From Pseudopyrenochaeta lycopersici (taxonomy: Eukaryota; Ascomycota; Dothideomycetes; Pleosporales; Pseudopyrenochaetaceae), in NCBI GenBank assembly GCA_003313425.1, contig NHZP01000082.1, forward strand, positions 1-64,000: a stretch of 64,000 nucleotides of DNA, given 5' to 3'. The notes under the pieces were generated by a model that had not been told where the DNA came from, made no database searches, and saw only the letters and a list, made by a program, of their open reading frames with translations. The translations under genes and the position numbers were made by a program. Numbering within the stretch: position 1 is the first letter of the stretch; each line of letters starts with the position of its first letter. Of the stretch, positions 58,701-64,000 are shown piece by piece.

Positions 58701-61121
58701 TGTTTAATAAAGAATTACTATTTAACGGGAAGACAGAAGACCTTATAGACAACCTTATGTACAGCACGTTAAATAAGATAGCTGCATAGATGAGGACAGT
58801 TAAACTGCTAGAACTAACCTATGAGGAACCAGAGACCTAAACGTTCTATAAAGACGACACTATTTAAGACTCTAAAATAATATAGTAAGATAACTAACTA
58901 GGTTACTATTAAGGGAGGAAGATTAACTACACCTACCCTTCTCTACTAACTACTCCGCCGCTAGTAGCTCTGCTTACGCAACTATTATCTAGCGAGTATT
59001 AAGGAGATAGCTAAACAACATCTAGCTTATTAAAAATAATTCCTTAGGAAGCAGCCTTTATAGCGGGCACCTAAGCAGGGCACGTTAGAACCTATAATAG
59101 GAAGATAATTAACAAGGCCTAGATAAAGCGAATATTAGCCTAAGGATTAAAGCTATATTAAAGTAAGTTACCGCCGCTGCTAACTTCTTATACAGGAATT
59201 AAGAAATATCCTCTCTACAAATAGTTTAAGGAAGCTAAGAAAGAGTACCTTAAAAGCTATTATAAGATAAAATTATAGTCTAAAGTGCTAATAAAGAAGA
59301 TTAAACTAATAGGATAACAGATCCTTAATTATATATAGGTGTATACCTACAAACTAGATAAGAACTATTACTTACTAAAGTATAAGGCGCGACTCGTCGT
59401 CTAAGGTAACTAACAAAGGAATATTACCTTATAAGACACTTACGCAGCTACTCTCGCCAGCTGTTCATTCTAAATGCTAATAGCAGTAGCAGCTTACTAT
59501 AATCTAGAGCTTAAGTAATACGATGTTACGAACGCCTTTGTCTACGCAACTATAGATTAAGAAGTATACATAAGAATGCCCTACAGCTACCAAAAGCCTA
59601 GAATAATACTCTAGGTAAATAAGGCTTTATACAGTCTCTAGATCTCCCCTCTCCTCTAGTAAAAGGAATTTATATTAACTCTTAAGAAACTTAGCTTTTA
59701 GAACGTCCCTTACGAGCTATGCTACCTAATTAAGGACAGAATTATTATATTCTTCTATGTTAACGATATTATTCTTGCATATAGTAAGTAGAAGGAGACT
59801 AAAGCCTAATAAGTAATTTAATATCTTAGAGATAAGTACTCTATTATAGGTAGAGATAATCTTTAATAGTTTCTTAGAGTTAAAGTTATTAGGAACTAAG
59901 AGCAGCGTAAGATCTAGCTATTATAAGCAGCATACGCAGACAAGATTAGCCGCTTAGTCGACAGAAAAGACATCTGACATAATACTCTAATAGCAGCTAT
60001 TGAACTAAAGCCCTAAGACGGCCTAGCAACTCTATTAGAAATTAACAAGTACTAACGCAAGATTAGATCTCTGCTATATGCAGCTGTTACAACCCGACTA
60101 GACATCGCCTTTGCAATATTAAGACTAGCCTGATTCCTTATAAACCCTAGCACTAAGCACTATACAGCAGCTAACTAAGTTCTCCTTTACCTCTAAAGCA
60201 CTAAATTAAGATCCCTTAAGCTTAGTAGAGATAACTGTCTTGAAGTAGCAAGCGATGCCTCGTTTACAGATAATACAATTGATAGAAAAAGCTTACAGGG
60301 ATACATAATTAAGTTATTCGGCGGTTTAATTACTTAGAAAGTAAGTAAGCAAGATACAGTTACAATATTAACTACAGAAGCTGAGCTTCTTGCGCTATTA
60401 CAAGTGGCAAAAGAAGCTATATTTATATCACGACTACTTAAGGAACTACAAATTAATCTACCTAAGGACATAATCACGATACAATGCGATAATACTTAAA
60501 CTATCTAGCTAATTAATAATAAAGTTACACAGCTGCAAACTAAGCTCCAGCATGTGGACATTCACAATTATTAGCTAAGACAGGAGGTGTTAAGAAGAAG
60601 TATTCGGGTTATCTATGTCCAATCAGCTAACATGCTAGCTAATAGCTTTACAAAGGCGTTGCTAGCTAATAAATAGACACAGTTTCTAAGCTAAATAGGC
60701 CTTATAGAGCTCGCAGGAAGCAGAGAAATAACAGCAGCACGCCTTAAAGAGATCTAAAGCTAAATTAAGAAGCTAGAGATCAAACAGGCGTAGCTAGACA
60801 GCGATCAATGCTCCTTATACACGACCTCTAGATTCACTAGAAGATAACAGAAGTAGTTCTTATCTAGCTTAAAATAGTTTCTAAGCTGAGGGGGTGTGTC
60901 AGATACAAGATAGGTGCCCGGAAAGAGTATGCTGTTAGATCTATAGCACAGCAGCAAGCGTACGCGATACTGCATTGTAGCACATAGCTTAGGTGTAACC
61001 ACTTGGCACACACACTACATAAAAAGGATAAAAAAAAAATAGAAAAGAACTAGGACAGCATTAATACAATGAAATAAAACCCATCAACATACCTCATCGC
61101 ATTTGAGCATTCTATCTGACA
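55779..61121 (+). mobile_element. second copia element, RIPped, in the left TIR of M
   Basis: LTRs 55779-56001 and 60897-61121 (223 and 225 bp), tgtcag...ctgaca with the left end mutated to ctaata; duplication accag at 55774-55778 and 61122-61126. Related to the young copia at 14685 in LTR and coding sequence, with about 50 bp extra in the LTR (gataggtgcccgg...). Heavily RIPped in the middle, lightly near 60360-60800. Confidence 0.92.
56054..60793 (+). pseudogene. copia Gag-Pol, RIPped
   Basis: Collinear with gag-pol of the young copia: gag from ATG 56054, a stop (TAA) at the same gag/pol boundary near 57285, integrase with HHCC and DDE segments around 57790-58310, RT around 59390-59770 (FFYVNDI, Asp to Asn), RNase H around 60250-60560. 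Many Gln/Trp stops. Useful for showing that the young copy's A-run has one base too many: the matching codons here (CCG CAG AAA CTA AAT) have no extra base. Confidence 0.88.
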
Positions 61122-62214
61122 ACCAGTCGCCGGCCCACCTCATCCAAACAGGCGGATCTTAACACACGATAACGCGACAACCACGCAGTAAATTTGCTAG
61201 TAAATATAGTAATAGCATTCTCTATCTCTGTCTACACGAGGTGCGATTATAACCCTAAACCCTACATTTGCTGCAGGTTAGTAGTGCTTATTACTAAGGC
61301 TAAGAAGCCTTACCCTCCACCCTTAAGTTTAAGGCTATTTTAGCAGCTACAGCTAACATATAACCTGCCTTAACCTGTAAAGCCCCTCTAGCTATAATAT
61401 ATTATTACTGTTTATCCTTCCTATAATATAAACGCGTGTTTAAGGCACAAAGTTTACTGTTTTCCTCTACTGAGATTATAGCTAAGTTTATAGCTAGCTA
61501 ACAGCCTTTAATAAGCTAAGTAAGAGCCCTGCTTAAGGGGCTCTATAATTAACGTTAAAGGAGCTTACGTATAAGCTAGGCCTGTTAATTAAGTTAATTA
61601 GTAGTGTAAGGCGTTTCTGTTATCTAAACAGCCTTAGCTGTAGCTACTGTTTATAGAGGAGACAGTATATAAGGCTATACTAGGCGTTTATCTTTATAGG
61701 ATCCTCACATTTTGCGCGCTGTAAGTAGAATTTGCAGTTCTACTTTCTCTAAAGCTCTAACTAAGCCTTAATAAAATAATAGACCTAGTTCTTACTAAGA
61801 GGAGGTAGAGGAGGCTGCTGGCCTCGTGCAGCGAGAAGGGCGTTTCCTATCTAACGTACGTTAATAATATAAGGCGGAAAGCCTCGTTAATTAAGCTCTA
61901 GTATCTATTAAACGAGGCTCTATTCCTTAGTAGATAATAGCTTATATTTTCGTACGTTAATTATTAAAGGAAGCTAGCAGCCTTAGAGGCGCCGCTAAAG
62001 GAGCGATCGGGGAACGTTAAATAGCTCCGCAGCCCTGCGCATACTTTTTATCTGTCTTAAATTAATCGCCTAAGACGCAAGAAGGACACGATCCTCCTTT
62101 TAAGCTACTGCAGGCTGTCGTTGGGTGGTTATAATTGTTGTTGTGGAGGCAAGCGCGTTAGTGTTAATAAGGTGGGCCGGCGACTAGTGTTAGCCGGCGA
62201 GTGGTAGAACACGT

Positions 62215-62560
62215 TATTAGAACCTGCGTACCTAGTAATACTACTATAAAAAACCTTTAGGTATAAGACTAAAAAGGAAATAGAGTATAAAGTTAAGAAA
62301 ATCTTTAATATATAATATTCTAAGATTATAGAAGATAAGTATAGAGAGGATAAGTATCTAGTTAAATAGAAAAGGTACTCTAACTCTAAGAATACTTAGG
62401 AACTAAAATTAAACTTAGAAAACTATAAAGAATAAATTAGTAATTATAACTAAGATAAAGAATAAAAAGAACTTAGGTACTAGAACTATAACTAATCTAA
62501 TCTAATACTATAATTCTTAGAAGAAGAGAATTACCTTTAAGCTAAGATAGAGTAAAGACG
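62215..62560 (+). pseudogene. gypsy A C-terminal chromodomain, RIPped
   Basis: Resumes the gypsy A frame after the TIR element: LEPAYLV, then EIEYKVKKIFNI, YREDKYLVKQKRYSNSKNTQELKLNLENY. This is the chromodomain pattern (EyEVEkIl...yLVKWkGy...NTWEP.eNL), with Trp codons lost. Such domains direct integration to heterochromatin in chromoviruses. Confidence 0.75.
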
Positions 62561-63440
62561 CTCTAGTCTAGGGTAGAAGTACTAAGTATTAGCTCTTACT
62601 TAAGAATATTAACTTTATAGTTAATATCCTTAATTACTTCTAATACTTTAATCTCTTCTATAATATAACTAGAATTATTAACTTATTATTACCTATAACG
62701 CTATAATAACTTCTACTATTTATAAAGCTAATTCTTTTTTACGTAAGTAGTAAAGAAGGTATTTAGCGCTTTCTCTTCTATATTATTAGCTCTAGCTTCT
62801 TACGCGTCTAACTAAGCTAATTCCTTATTTAGATAAGAAAAGTTTAGAACTAGTATATCTACTAGCTTATATAATAACACCCTTGTTATAGGCGAAGAGG
62901 CCTGACTAACGAGTGTGTATTTGTCCTATACTACAGAAGGAGAAAGATAGAGAAGAGGTTACAGGTATCCTTAGAGGATATATATATATGTTCGTATAAG
63001 CGAAGAGGAACGTGCTCCTCTAGCTACTAACTTATACGAGCTAATAAGAAAAGGGGGCAGAGGAGATTAAGGAGTTCTTTCCCCGTGCGATAGTAGCAAA
63101 GCCTCTCTTACTTAAAGGGCGCAGCCTATTATAATACCCTCCTCCTCCTTAAATAACTATGTTGCTTCTTCGTACGTAGTTTAACCTTAACCTTGTACTT
63201 ATATAGGTAGCGTTATGTTATCGTGCTGCAAAAGTAGAGATGTTGCGTGTACTTTTTCTTATTTGTTTGCAAGCAATTTTCCTCCTTTACCTGTTGTTAT
63301 TGCCTAATAACGTAAAGTAGAGGAGAGGTTAGTCGTTTACTCGCTCGTGCGCATATAAAGAGCTTTCCCTCTAACTCTTTCTTCCTCTTTTACTACTTAA
63401 CTTTAACTTACTTACGTACGACTCGTCTTCCTATTATTAC
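62560..63440. other. RIPped spacer, possible LTR
   Basis: AT-rich; 62884 on (tgttataggcgaagaggcc) and the repeated word gcgaagagg near 63000 could belong to an LTR, and a TATA-like catataaagag lies near 63350. I found no partner copy, so no element is called. Confidence 0.35.
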
Positions 63441-63444
63441 TAAT

Positions 63445-64000
63445 ATGCCTCCTAAAGTAGCTCCCTTAGCTAGTTAGCCTAATTACGGTGTGTGGGGTCC
63501 TAGTAGTTATAGCGGTGGTGTAAACTATCTTGCTCGTACAACTGCTAGTAACATTATGTCTACGCACGCAGCTGCTAGGGCTAACATTACTTAGGTTGCT
63601 TACGCTTAGCTTACTTGAACTGCTCCTAACTAAACTTAACCTGCTAGTATTATTATTCCTGCTGCTTAGGGTAATGCGTCTCTTCTCTCTACTAACTATG
63701 TAATCTAGTATATCCTAGATACTCTAGTTATAGATAAGTTTTGCTGTCTCTTTGCAACTGCTTCTGTACGTCTTATTCCTCTTTTCTTTTCTATATCTAA
63801 CGTTATTTAGCCTAAGCTAGTTCGCATTACTAAATTCTTCCTTTATCCTATTAATTAATCCCTATATAATGCTTAGTAGGGCTATAGTCTTAACAATTTC
63901 TCTCTTATTATTACTTATTATATAATTAACGCTTAGTAACTCCTCTCTAGTTATTAATCCTACCTTAAAGCCTACCTTATCTATAGCCGCAGTTCCCTTA
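63445..64000 (+). pseudogene. RIPped coding start, runs off the window
   Basis: ATG 63445, about 95 bp after a TATA-like word (near 63350), opens MPPKVAPLAS, then NYGVWGPSSYSGGVNYLART, NIMSTHAAARANIT and ASIIIPAA with TAG at Gln positions. A clear protein-like reading to the window end. Family not recognised; a retroelement or DNA-transposon ORF1 would fit. Confidence 0.45.

Larger units (their letters stand above)
55748..62214. mobile_element. Tc1/mariner-like TIR element M, host of the second copia
   Basis: Inverted ends of about 44 bp: left 55748-55778 continuing at 61127-61139 after the copia, right 62171-62214. Differences between the ends are all C/T transitions. TA lies on each side (55746-55747 and 62215-62216), and removing the element rejoins gypsy A as VKL-LEPAY. 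Without the copia it is about 1.1 kb. Its interior (61140-62170) has only broken frames, so it is non-autonomous or decayed. Confidence 0.8.
35244..62560 (+). mobile_element. gypsy A (chromodomain type), outer element of the nest
   Basis: Gag starts at 35244 and protease is reached at about 37560, where element B interrupts. RT, RNase H and integrase resume at 52827-55747. A TIR element interrupts at 55748-62214, and a chromodomain follows at about 62270-62440. Removing the insertions gives one Gag-Pol order on the plus strand. LTRs were not resolved, so the outer limits are approximate. Heavily RIPped throughout. Confidence 0.75.

Overview
The window looks like chromosomal DNA of a filamentous ascomycete (Pezizomycotina), probably at or near a subtelomere. 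It has short introns of about 50-140 bp with fungal branch sites, a Zn2Cys6 regulator, an SDR and an SRPBCC gene, and a rich set of fungal transposons. Long AT-rich blocks show Repeat-Induced Point mutation (RIP): CpA is converted to TpA on both strands, so Gln and Trp codons became stops, Gly became Arg and Cys became Tyr. Subtelomeric position is inferred from the helicase genes; no telomere array is present.

Layout. 1-949: CT-rich flank with a degraded minisatellite. 950-5707 (-): a nearly intact OrsD zinc-finger/RecQ-like helicase of the telomere-linked type. 5708-7640: its promoter, then an ~81-bp minisatellite. 7640-12660 (-): a second, RIP-destroyed helicase of the same architecture. 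12850-14000: an unrecognised RIP-degraded coding stretch. 14685-19904: a young Ty1/copia element with LTRs identical by eye, not RIPped but carrying a gag/pol stop and one frameshift. 19905-25141: remnants (LTR end, biotin carboxylase fragment fused to a pogo/Fot1 transposase, Tc1 transposase) around a small intact SRPBCC gene. 25621-30522: a gene island with a four-exon Zn2Cys6 regulator (-) divergent from a three-exon short-chain dehydrogenase (+). 30591-33813: a RIPped hAT element with perfect 8-bp target duplication.

35.2-62.6 kb is a five-deep nest. A chromodomain-bearing gypsy (A) holds gypsy B (TSD AACCT), which holds gypsy C (TSD TATTA). Further right, A holds a TA-flanked TIR element (M), whose left TIR holds a RIPped copia (TSD ACCAG). 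All insertion junctions can be read from the sequence. The window ends in another RIPped coding start.

The most interesting point is the central region of both helicases. Between the OrsD fingers and the RecQ motor each has an ordered Arg-x-x-Glu-Leu, Lys-rich strand, Arg-His and terminal Tyr pattern, preceded in the intact copy by a helical segment. This resembles a tyrosine-recombinase fold, so these proteins may be recombinase-helicase fusions. This is read by eye only and needs a structural comparison.
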